Source of the DNA: Candidatus Fermentibacterota bacterium
GTDB taxonomy: Bacteria; Fermentibacterota; Fermentibacteria; Fermentibacterales; Fermentibacteraceae
NCBI GenBank assembly: GCA_002748705.1
Contig: PDSZ01000034.1
Span: 11,415-75,414, forward strand
Length of the DNA stretch: 64,000 nucleotides
Direction: 5' to 3'
The notes under the pieces are model-generated. The model ran no database searches and was not told the DNA's origin. It worked only from the letters and a program-made list of their open reading frames with translations. Shown piece after piece: positions 50,177 to 58,504 of this stretch. The stretch's first letter is position 1; every line of letters starts with the position of its first letter. Made by a program: the position numbers and the translations under genes.

Positions 50177-52267
50177 TCAGCCTTCTCCGTTGTTGCCCCA
50201 CTGGAGAAGGTATAGATTGTAGTAGATGCCTCTCTTTGCAAGAAGCTCCTGATGGGAGCCCTGTTCCATTATACGGCCTCCGTCTATCACCAGGATTTCG
50301 TCACACTTCTGAACAGTGGAAAGTCTGTGGGCTACGATAATACTGGTTCGCCCCTTCATGAGGGTATCTATGGCGTTCTGAATCAGCTGTTCAGTTGCAG
50401 GGTCCACATTACTGGTTGCCTCATCAAGAACAAGTATTCCAGGATCATGGGCAAGGGCTCTGGCAAAACAGATAAGCTGCTTCTGACCGGTTGAGAGGGT
50501 TGCTCCCCTTTCAGCCATCACCGTGTCGAAGCCGTCAGGAAGAGCATCAATGAACCCGGTAGCCTGCACCATATCGGCAGCTTCCCTGATCTGATCTTCA
50601 GTAAGGTTTGAGCTGAGTCTTATGTTGTCTGCGACTGACCTGCTGAAAATGAAGGCATCCTGCAGAACAATGGATATGTTTTTTCTGAGAGTCTCTATGG
50701 AATGGGTATTGATGTTCTGCCCGTCCAGAAGAATTCTGCCGCTGTCAACATCCCAGAACCTGGTTAGAAGGCTTATTATGGATGTTTTTCCTGCGCCGGT
50801 GGGGCCGACAAGCGCAATGCTGCGGCCAGGTTCAAGGGAGAATGAGACATCCCTGAGAACCGGAACATCAGGTTCGTAGGCAAAGCTGACATTCTGAAAC
50901 TCCACACTCCCTCTGAGCACACATGGAGGAAGGGCTTCAGGACTCTCAACAATCTCCGGCGCAGTATCAATGATTCTGAAAATTCTTTCGCTGGAAGCCA
51001 TTGCACTCTGCATGATGTTGTACTTTTCACTCATATCGGAGACAGGTCTGAACATCTGTCTCACATAGCTGATGAAAGCCACCAGAGCGCCTATGGTAAG
51101 GGCTCCTGAAAGGGTTCCCAGACCTCCGTAGATAACCACTAAAGCAGTTCCCAACTGAGAGATTACATTTATGGCAGGTCTGAATACTCCGAAGATGTAA
51201 AGCTGCTTCATACTGGCTCTGTAGTAGCCGTTGTTAATCTCAAGGTACTTCTTCCGTCTGTTTTTCTCCTGACGGAATATCTGAACGACCTTAACGCCGG
51301 AAATATCCTCGGCTATGGATGAGTTAAGCTCGGCAAGGCGTTTTCTCACAGTGCGGTAAGCTTTGCGGGCCTTGATGCGGAAAAAGACAGAAACAACAAC
51401 AAAAACAGGGAGAACCGCAAGGGCTATGAGAGCAAGCTTCCAGTCCATGAGAACAAGAATCAAGATTGTCCCCAGAACAAGAAGCAGATCTTTAACAAGG
51501 TTTACCAGCACCGCGCTGAACATTTCGTTGAGAGCCTCAACATCATTGGAGACCCTTGTTACAAGCCTGCCCACCGGATTACTGCTGAAAAAGTTAAGGC
51601 TGAGGGTCTGTATGTGACGGAACAGCTCAGTTCTCACATCATACATTGAGCGCTGCCCTGCCACCACAAGGGTCATTACATGGCCGTAACCGGCAAAGAG
51701 ACTCACAACAAGAAGACCGGTAAAGAGAAGAGCAAGACGGGTTATTCCTTTCACATCACTCGAACGGATTTGAAAAAGCGCCTCTGGAGGAATACTGCTT
51801 ATTTGAGATTCCGGAACCAGCCAGTGCTCACCGGAGATGAAACCTGTTTGTTCCCTGTACTCATCTGCTGAAAAAACATAGAAGGTAGCCCTTTGAAGAC
51901 CGCCGGTTTCAAGTGCAGCTGCAAAAGCAGGATCCATGCCGTCCAGTGAAGCCTTGCGAACCAGAATGGAATCATCTGCAGTTCTGATGAAATCACCTGG
52001 GGCAGGCTCCATAGCCATCAGTTCATCACACTCTGCGGTTTCAGCTGCGTAAACCTGGTAAAGTCTTGCCAGATACCTGTCTATTCCCTGTTTGGTCAGC
52101 CACGGCAGAAGCAGTTCAACACCGGAGGTTACCAGCATGAAGACCATTGCCAGGAAAACCAGCTTTCTGTGGGGAGCCACATACTTGAGAAGCCTTCTTA
52201 TGAGCCCTGTATCAAGGCCTTTTCCTTCAATACTGTCACTTTGGAAAGGACTATTCTGCGGAGGCAA
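50177..52267 (-). CDS. ABC exporter subunit with canonical ATPase site (BmrD/YheH-like)
   Basis: 696 aa from TTG 52267, chosen because AAGGAGG sits 5 bases upstream; a longer frame exists but lies inside the partner gene. TMD with six spans; a soluble insertion of about 100 residues follows TM1 (YAAETAECDELMAMEPAPGD... to ...IPPEALFQIRSSD), matching the large extracellular insertion of BmrD/YheH-type subunits. NBD: Walker A GPTGAGKT, signature LSTGQKQ, Walker B ILVLDEATSNVD (catalytic Glu present), H-loop VAHRLST. It overlaps the partner's stop by 17 bases; together they form a heterodimeric multidrug- or lipid-type exporter. Confidence 0.92.
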   Translation of the reverse strand: MPPQNSPFQSDSIEGKGLDTGLIRRLLKYVAPHRKLVFLAMVFMLVTSGVELLLPWLTKQGIDRYLARLYQVYAAETAECDELMAMEPAPGDFIRTADDSILVRKASLDGMDPAFAAALETGGLQRATFYVFSADEYREQTGFISGEHWLVPESQISSIPPEALFQIRSSDVKGITRLALLFTGLLVVSLFAGYGHVMTLVVAGQRSMYDVRTELFRHIQTLSLNFFSSNPVGRLVTRVSNDVEALNEMFSAVLVNLVKDLLLVLGTILILVLMDWKLALIALAVLPVFVVVSVFFRIKARKAYRTVRKRLAELNSSIAEDISGVKVVQIFRQEKNRRKKYLEINNGYYRASMKQLYIFGVFRPAINVISQLGTALVVIYGGLGTLSGALTIGALVAFISYVRQMFRPVSDMSEKYNIMQSAMASSERIFRIIDTAPEIVESPEALPPCVLRGSVEFQNVSFAYEPDVPVLRDVSFSLEPGRSIALVGPTGAGKTSIISLLTRFWDVDSGRILLDGQNINTHSIETLRKNISIVLQDAFIFSRSVADNIRLSSNLTEDQIREAADMVQATGFIDALPDGFDTVMAERGATLSTGQKQLICFARALAHDPGILVLDEATSNVDPATEQLIQNAIDTLMKGRTSIIVAHRLSTVQKCDEILVIDGGRIMEQGSHQELLAKRGIYYNLYLLQWGNNGEG

Positions 52268-54059
52268 ATTCACCTCCTTCACAGGAGCGTCCAGCTTCCT
52301 CTTCAAGCTGCTGCATTCTGTAAAGCTCGGCATAGTAACCATCTGCCTCAAGGAGTTCTCTGTGGGTGCCCTTTTCCACAAGTTTGCCTTTGTCCAGTAC
52401 GATTATCAGGTCGGCATTCTGAACGGTGCTTATTCTGTGAGCTATGATAATTGAAGTAAGGCCTTTAATACGGCCACGAAGTTTATTAAGTAATGAAGCT
52501 TCAGTTTCTGTATCCACTGCGCTGAGAGAATCATCCAGAACAAGAATTCGCGGTGAAACAGCAAGCGCTCTGGCAATGGCGATACGCTGCTTCTGCCCTC
52601 CTGAAAGAGTAACACCCCGTTCTCCAACCATTGTATCAAAGCCCTTTGGAAATGCTTCAATCTCAGAAGCTATCTCTGCCATTGACGCAAGATGCCTTAC
52701 CTGTTCCTCAGGCAGTTCACCTGCTCCGAAAGAGATGTTATCAGCAATGGACATGGCAAAAAGGAATGTTTCCTGGGGAACATATCCGAAGAGGCCCCTT
52801 ACAGAAGAGAGAGTTCTCTTTCTCACATCCTCTCCGCCGAGAAAAACAGTTCCAGGAGGGGGATCGTAGAGTCTCATTATAAGCTCAACCAGTGTGGTTT
52901 TGCCGCTACCTGTTCTGCCCACAACTCCCAGAGTACCGGAAGCAGGCAGGGAGAAAGAAACATTCTTCAGAACTTCTGTTTCAGTGCCTGAATAAGCGAA
53001 TGTAAGGTTTCTTACCTCTACTGAAGGCTCAGGAGTTGAACTCAAAGGACCGTCAACGATTGCAGGATCGGTGTTGATTATTCTGTCAAGCCTGCTCATG
53101 CTGGCAGCTCCGCGCTGAAGCAGATTGACCACCCAGCCGATTGCCATCATAGGCCAGGTGAGCATGGCAAGATAGCTTGCAAAAGCCACATACTGTCCCA
53201 GGGACATTGAACCTCCGATAACAGCCCTTCCGCCTGCCATGAGCAGTATGGCACTGCTGAGCATTGCAAGACTTCCCACCAGAGGCTGCATGAAACCCCA
53301 TATTCTCGTGAGCCTGATGTTCTGTTCAACACAGGAGGCGGCCTTTTCTGCAAAGAGACGCTGCTCAGACTCCTGATCGCCATAAGCCTTTACCACACGA
53401 GTACCGGAGAATGACTCCTGAGCTTTCTCAGAAAGACCGCTGAAAGCCTTCTGAACAGCTTTGAACCGTTCATGGAGCATTCCGCCGAACTTCATGACAA
53501 GAATGGCGATCAGCGGAAGGGGAATCATTGTTACAAGAGTGAGTTTCCAATCTATCAGAAGAAGCATCACAATGCTGGCAGCACTCATGAAAACTGCATC
53601 AAAAGAAGCTATGGTGGCCATTCCTGCAGCCATTCGTACAGCGTTTATGTCATTGGTGGCATGGGCCATGATATCGCCCACTTTAGTTGTGTCGTAATAC
53701 TGCGCAGGCAGCTTCTGAAGGTGTGAATAGAATTCTTCTCGAAGATCCCTTTCCAGACGGTGACTGGAACCTACTATGAAAACTCTCCAGAAAAACCTGC
53801 AGAAGGCCATTCCCAATGCAATGAGAACAACATAGACTCCCATTCTCCATATAAAAGCAGGCTGGGCTGTTCCTGAAGCGAGCCGGTCTATCAGATTCTG
53901 AAACACCCTGGGAATAAGAAGCTGAAGGCCGTCTACCCCTGTAAGGGCCAGAACACCGCCTGCCAGCGCCTTCCGGTGCCTGAGTATTCTGCTGTAAAGC
54001 CTGCGCAGACTGGTTCTGTCAATTTTTCTGCTGCTCACAGGCCTTTGAGATTTGTTCAA
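52251..54059 (-). CDS. ABC exporter subunit with degenerate ATPase site (BmrC/YheI-like)
   Basis: 602 aa. Six-helix TMD plus NBD: Walker A GRTGSGKTT, Q-loop YVPQETFLF, signature LSGGQKQR, Walker B ILVLDDSLSAVD where the catalytic Glu is Asp, H-loop IAHRIST. The Asp at that place is the hallmark of the non-hydrolysing site in heterodimeric exporters (TM287/288, BmrCD, LmrCD). Translationally coupled to the partner gene downstream (17-base overlap). Substrate unknown. Confidence 0.93.
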   Translation of the reverse strand: MNKSQRPVSSRKIDRTSLRRLYSRILRHRKALAGGVLALTGVDGLQLLIPRVFQNLIDRLASGTAQPAFIWRMGVYVVLIALGMAFCRFFWRVFIVGSSHRLERDLREEFYSHLQKLPAQYYDTTKVGDIMAHATNDINAVRMAAGMATIASFDAVFMSAASIVMLLLIDWKLTLVTMIPLPLIAILVMKFGGMLHERFKAVQKAFSGLSEKAQESFSGTRVVKAYGDQESEQRLFAEKAASCVEQNIRLTRIWGFMQPLVGSLAMLSSAILLMAGGRAVIGGSMSLGQYVAFASYLAMLTWPMMAIGWVVNLLQRGAASMSRLDRIINTDPAIVDGPLSSTPEPSVEVRNLTFAYSGTETEVLKNVSFSLPASGTLGVVGRTGSGKTTLVELIMRLYDPPPGTVFLGGEDVRKRTLSSVRGLFGYVPQETFLFAMSIADNISFGAGELPEEQVRHLASMAEIASEIEAFPKGFDTMVGERGVTLSGGQKQRIAIARALAVSPRILVLDDSLSAVDTETEASLLNKLRGRIKGLTSIIIAHRISTVQNADLIIVLDKGKLVEKGTHRELLEADGYYAELYRMQQLEEEAGRSCEGGEFASAE

Positions 54060-54330
54060 TACTCCCCCTGAAAACTGCTGAAGAAAGGTGAATATAGGCG
54101 GTTTTCACAATTTTGTGTTAGACATGATAATTGGAACACTGCTGCTGATGAAGACATCTTACCCTGTTGAGATCCCTCCCTTTTGATGTTCCCTTAACAG
54201 GAATGTCTCCATTGTGTCAACGAACCGTCTCAATTGGAATTCAATCTCTGCAGGGGCTATTCATAAAGCATCATTGAAGAATCAGCTGCAGCTGAATGAA
54301 ACCACTGCCTTAACACTGACAGCAAGTTTA

Positions 54331-54353
54331 CACATCTTTACATTCAAGATGTG
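54331..54353 (-). terminator. 8-bp inverted repeat downstream of the M16 operon
   Basis: CACATCTT (54331-54338) pairs exactly with 54346-54353 across a 7-base loop, 13 bases after the stop of the small lipoprotein gene, the last of the minus-strand M16 operon. No U-tract. The rest of 54060-54330 is without visible features. Confidence 0.5.
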
Positions 54354-54365
54354 ACACCTGGCTTC

Positions 54366-54698
54366 CTATTGGAACTCACCGTCTGTTATAGCGTAGTCGG
54401 TTACATAAATCTTTCTCAAATCTTCCCTTACAGAGTATCCTTCCTCAGTGAGTCTGCCGTTTACAGAGGTTGTCATTCCGTACTGGGGAGTAAGGTCAAA
54501 GGCCATTTCACCCACAAGGGCAAACACCTCGCCAGTGGCATCATCGGTGATGATAACAGTTTCGGATCTGGAACCGGAGTGAAGAACCTGTACTATTCCC
54601 TGAACTCTGATGGTCTCCTCGCCGTGATGCTCTCCTGCGGTGCTGGCACCGCAGGCAGACAAAAGAAGAAAGATGACGGTAACTGCCAGTTTTTTCAA
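54366..54698 (-). CDS. small lipoprotein, OB-fold-like
   Basis: 110 aa. MKKLAVTVIFLLLSAC is a lipoprotein signal (Cys16). The mature part (IRVQGIVQVLHSGSRSETVIITDDATGEVFALVG, MTTSVNGRLTEEGYSV, IYVTDYAI) reads like a small five-stranded barrel of the kind seen in periplasmic OB-fold proteins. It starts 3 bases after the inactive M16 gene, with GGAGAG upstream. Function unknown. Confidence 0.7.
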   Translation of the reverse strand: MKKLAVTVIFLLLSACGASTAGEHHGEETIRVQGIVQVLHSGSRSETVIITDDATGEVFALVGEMAFDLTPQYGMTTSVNGRLTEEGYSVREDLRKIYVTDYAITDGEFQ

Positions 54699-54701
54699 TT
54701 G

Positions 54702-56000
54702 TTACTCTCCTTTCAGGGGTAGTGGAGCAAGCTGGCTGAAATCAACAAGGGTACTGTCCCCTATGATACCCCATGAAGCGCTTCCAGCCCATCTTTCCAG
54801 AGCAGCGGAAGCCTCTTCTGCAGTGACATTCGTCAGAGCTTCCCGGGCGAGATAGGGCGTTCGCCAGTCACCGGTGGATATATACCCTGATCCCAGAAGC
54901 CATGTCTGGTTTTCCATAGTCTGCCCGTGAATACCCTGAATAGTTTCGCTGTTTTTTGCAACTCCGGTTACCATTGCCTGATCAATATCCCCTGAGAGAG
55001 CCAGCTGAAAAACATCTGTCATTAGTTCAGAAGCAAGGGCAGGCTCAGGAGTGCTGGCATACATGTATCCCCAGTTTCTGCAGTAGTTGGAGGAGTAGCC
55101 TGAGTTGGTGGCATAGGTAATGGCGTTCTCTGTTCTTAGAACCTGCCAGAGAAGCTCATCTATAACCATACAGGCAGTGGAGAATGCTGTCTGGTCCCTG
55201 TGTCCGGCAGGTGGCGCATTGAACTTGACAAGGCAGTAGGCTGTGAGAATTTCATCGTTTTCCAGTATGAGCGTATCGCCTGGCCACTGGAACTCAGGCA
55301 CTTCAGGAATCTCCTGGGAACCTTCAGGAACCCTTCCAAATGAACTCTCAAGTATTTCCCTGAGAGCTTCAGGATTTGCAGGCCCTGCATGGGCAAGAAC
55401 AATATTACCGCTGACGATTCTCTCAGAGAGCCAGGCTGAAGCGTCTTCAGCGGTGAAACGGGAAAGAGTTTCCGGAACACCTTCCGGTCTGAGAAGGTAA
55501 GGATGCCCCTCACCCATGAAACCCTGATTGGCCACCAGCCAGATCCGATTATCAGGGTCTTCAAGTTCTGTGACAGCTTCATTTACAAGTGATTCTCTTA
55601 CTCTGGCAACCTCAGAAGGCTCCATACGGGGAGAGAGAAGGCAGTCTGCGAAGCCTTCCAGAAGAACCGGAAGATCCTCAGACAGGCATTTCAGATGATA
55701 CCTGGAGAGATCATAGTTGTAAGAGGAACTCCACTCAGCAAGGGTAATGTCCATGAGTTCACGCCATTCGGCAGGAGGATAATTCTCGCTTCCTGTCATT
55801 GCCGCCTGAACAGCAAAGGCTTCTATGCCCCTTGTTTCAGCGGAAAGCATGCGACTTCCACCTATGAGAAACATGCTGAAACCTTCCACCTCACCGCCTG
55901 GCACGGTTCTGGTTATTACATGTATTCCGTTGGACAGATCGAATTCTGTAACGCCATCGGGTACAGATACCAGCATCAGAAGGAAGAGTAATGCACTCAT
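54702..56000 (-). CDS. M16-family peptidase-like protein lacking the zinc motif
   Basis: 432 aa. Signal-like N-terminus MSALLFLLMLVSVPDG, then FDLSNGIHVITRTVPGGEVEGFSMFLIGGSRMLSAETRGIEAFAVQAAMTGSE: the position of HxxEH holds no histidines. The second M16 domain begins near residue 200 (GNIVLAHAGPANPEALREIL). Catalytically dead M16 partners of this type pair with an active subunit, as in mitochondrial processing peptidase and bacterial periplasmic M16 pairs. It overlaps the active gene by 4 bases (ATGA). Confidence 0.85.
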   Translation of the reverse strand: MSALLFLLMLVSVPDGVTEFDLSNGIHVITRTVPGGEVEGFSMFLIGGSRMLSAETRGIEAFAVQAAMTGSENYPPAEWRELMDITLAEWSSSYNYDLSRYHLKCLSEDLPVLLEGFADCLLSPRMEPSEVARVRESLVNEAVTELEDPDNRIWLVANQGFMGEGHPYLLRPEGVPETLSRFTAEDASAWLSERIVSGNIVLAHAGPANPEALREILESSFGRVPEGSQEIPEVPEFQWPGDTLILENDEILTAYCLVKFNAPPAGHRDQTAFSTACMVIDELLWQVLRTENAITYATNSGYSSNYCRNWGYMYASTPEPALASELMTDVFQLALSGDIDQAMVTGVAKNSETIQGIHGQTMENQTWLLGSGYISTGDWRTPYLAREALTNVTAEEASAALERWAGSASWGIIGDSTLVDFSQLAPLPLKGE

Positions 56001-57289
56001 TCAGACCACCGCCCTTCAGGTGTTACCACAAAGACAGCAGAGGGCTGACCTGCTATCCAGGTATTGATAAAGCTCTTTACATCATCCTGTGAGACAGATG
56101 CCAGTTTCTCAGGGTACTCCAGATAGTAGTCAAGCCCGTCTCCCTGAACCCACCAGAAGGGCAGTGTTTCAGTTGCCATTTCAACTGCGGACTCACAGGC
56201 AAAAAGGCGATGCCTTCTCAGCTGCTCCAAAGCAAGGTTCAGACCGCTCTCTGTGAAATACTCCTCTTCAAACATTCTCTCTATCTCACCGCGCAGGAGG
56301 TCATAGCCTTCTCTGGCCTTATCTGCCTGAATGGTTCCTCCAAAGGTTATGGTCGGCTCAAACCTCTGTGTGTAGTAGCTGGCGTAAACATTAAGGAACG
56401 GGCCGTCAGTAACCAGCCTCTCCTGAAATTCTCCGGTCATGGCAGACATGTACTGACCCCACACATCTGCAGCATAGGTCCATTCCTGCTGATCCACCAT
56501 TGAAGGGCCTCTGAAGACAATGCTTATGGAAGCAATGCCCTGAGGGCCCGACACATGAACCAATGTGTCCCCGGGAATACTTATGTTCAAAGGAAGGCTG
56601 CTGTAATCTGACCGACCGCCGTATTCCCAGCTGCTGAACATCTCTTCAGCAGCTTCTGTTGCCTCTGCTGCATTCACATCTCCGGAGATTATCAGAGCGG
56701 AATTATCAGGAGTGTAGTATGTATGCTGAAAGTCCATCATCACCTGACGGGAAGCAGCCTCTATCACCTCAGGAACACCTATGGAATTAGACCTCCACGG
56801 ATCAACGGCAAGAACCTGCTCCTTTGCCTTCCACAGGTTCCACCAGGGACTTGAAGTGTTTCTCTGGTACTCGTTCATGATAACGCTTCGTTCCCTTACT
56901 ATCTCCTCTTCATCGAATAGAGGAGTGGTGATGGCGTCGAACATGAACTCCATTGCCTGATGAAAACTGTGTGAGGGAACTGTGAGAAAATACCGAACCA
57001 TTTCTGAACTGGTAATACCATTTCTAACTATTCCCAGTTCCCGCATTCTTTCGTTGTAAGCAGTCTGGTCAGGCAACGCTCCGTTGCCCTTGAAAAACAT
57101 GTGTTCGTAAAAATGCGCAAGCCCGTTGGTTTCAGGAGACTCGCAGGTAGCACCTGTATTCACAGTAATACATACAGTAACCACATTGGACGAGTGATCT
57201 TCGTTGACTATCACATCCAGTCCGTTGGCAAGTTCAGTCTGCTGAAGCTGTATTCCTGAAGCAGCCAGCAGCACCAGAGCCTGTATCAT
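55997..57289 (-). CDS. secreted M16-family zinc peptidase
   Basis: 430 aa. Signal peptide MIQALVLLAASG. Inverted zinc motif HFYEH at 59-63 (NGLAHFYEHMFFKGNG) with the third ligand expected in EEEIVRERSVIMNEYQRN about 75 residues later. Second half with NSALIISGDVNAAEATEAAEEMF and the M16 C-terminal domain. It would degrade oligopeptides in the periplasm together with the inactive partner encoded next. This fits a proteolytic, amino-acid-fermenting lifestyle. Confidence 0.92.
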   Translation of the reverse strand: MIQALVLLAASGIQLQQTELANGLDVIVNEDHSSNVVTVCITVNTGATCESPETNGLAHFYEHMFFKGNGALPDQTAYNERMRELGIVRNGITSSEMVRYFLTVPSHSFHQAMEFMFDAITTPLFDEEEIVRERSVIMNEYQRNTSSPWWNLWKAKEQVLAVDPWRSNSIGVPEVIEAASRQVMMDFQHTYYTPDNSALIISGDVNAAEATEAAEEMFSSWEYGGRSDYSSLPLNISIPGDTLVHVSGPQGIASISIVFRGPSMVDQQEWTYAADVWGQYMSAMTGEFQERLVTDGPFLNVYASYYTQRFEPTITFGGTIQADKAREGYDLLRGEIERMFEEEYFTESGLNLALEQLRRHRLFACESAVEMATETLPFWWVQGDGLDYYLEYPEKLASVSQDDVKSFINTWIAGQPSAVFVVTPEGRWSE

Positions 57290-57370
57290 GGCTTATCCTT
57301 TCACTCTTTTTCAGGGAACTGACAATCAGTGTCTCTTTGATTATAACCACAAACAGAAAGGGGAGTTTCT

Positions 57371-58504
57371 TTGAAAACAACCGGCACCATACAGGCACAC
57401 ATTCACCTCTGCCAGACACTTTTTCGTGGAATGGCGGAAAAAAGAACCCTTATTCCCTGGCTTCAGGAAAGAATCTGGCTTCTTGAAGCGGCGCATACAC
57501 CGGAAACCCTTGCTGTCTCTGTGATACTTTCTCTGAGGGAAATAATATCATCCGGCACAACCGGTCTGCTGGATATGGGCAGTGTGCGCCATTCAGATGT
57601 AACAGTTTCAATACTTAAAGAGTCCGGCATCAGGGCCGTTGCATGCAATGCCCTCATGGACCTGGGGCCTGATTACATCGTTCAGCCCATTGAATGGCTT
57701 CAAAAGGAATCTGATAAGGTGAGAAAACTCTGCGGCGGGCTTGTTTCATACGGTTTTGCTCCAAGGTTTGTTCTTTCCTGCTCAAAAGAGCTTTGGCAAT
57801 GGCTTGCTCTGGAGGACCGAAGTATTCTCAGAACCACCCATGCCGCTGAATCCCCTCAGGAGATGCAGAACAGTAGAATAGCCGCGGCAGGAGGCAATAT
57901 TCATCTACTTCACAGTATGGGATTCACAGGTGAGAGAACCTGCCTTGCCCACTGCGTTCACCTGCAGCCTGGAGAATGGGAAATACTGAGAAAGACAGGC
58001 ACCGCTGTTGTACACTGCCCATGGACCAACCTTAAACTGGGAAGCGGCATAGCTGACATTCCCGGTTTGATAAAGAGCGGAGTCAAGGTAATGCTGGGCA
58101 GTGATGGCGCTTCTTGCAACAACCGACTTGATCTGAACGGCGATTTGAGACTGGCAATGGATCTGGCTTCTGTTAAAGCATCCCCTGCTATTGCGTCGGG
58201 AATAAGATGGATGGATATAGCCGGCTCTTTCGCCGCTGAGTTTCTGGGTTTTTCCGGCTTTGAGAGTGATTCCGTTGAACTGGAACTCTCTGAAACGGAA
58301 GAACAGGAACTGGCACTCTGCGAAGACAGGAACCGATACCTGATGGAGATTCCCGGAGACGGCAGGGTTACAAAGGTTACCTGCGCAGGAAAAGTAATAT
58401 TTGATCATGGAGAATTTCCTACACTTCCGCCTCTTCCCCTTTCAGTGGATAAAGCCCGTGAGACAGTATGGAACAGAGCATTGAAACTGGGCATGAAGCC
58501 GTGA
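57371..58504 (+). CDS. amidohydrolase (ATZ/TRZ/guanine deaminase-like)
   Basis: 377 aa from TTG 57371 behind GGGGAG. Metal ligands of the amidohydrolase superfamily: AHIH (His10, His12), TTHAAES with its His, AHCVHL, and the Asp of LGSDGASCNNRLDLNGDLRLA. The LGSDGA.SNN.LD...ELRLA pattern is that of the chlorohydrolase/deaminase branch (guanine, cytosine, S-adenosylhomocysteine deaminases). The N-terminal half of the usual small beta-sandwich is absent, so the protein begins almost at the catalytic barrel. Overlaps priA by 37 bases. Confidence 0.85.
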   Translation: MKTTGTIQAHIHLCQTLFRGMAEKRTLIPWLQERIWLLEAAHTPETLAVSVILSLREIISSGTTGLLDMGSVRHSDVTVSILKESGIRAVACNALMDLGPDYIVQPIEWLQKESDKVRKLCGGLVSYGFAPRFVLSCSKELWQWLALEDRSILRTTHAAESPQEMQNSRIAAAGGNIHLLHSMGFTGERTCLAHCVHLQPGEWEILRKTGTAVVHCPWTNLKLGSGIADIPGLIKSGVKVMLGSDGASCNNRLDLNGDLRLAMDLASVKASPAIASGIRWMDIAGSFAAEFLGFSGFESDSVELELSETEEQELALCEDRNRYLMEIPGDGRVTKVTCAGKVIFDHGEFPTLPPLPLSVDKARETVWNRALKLGMKP

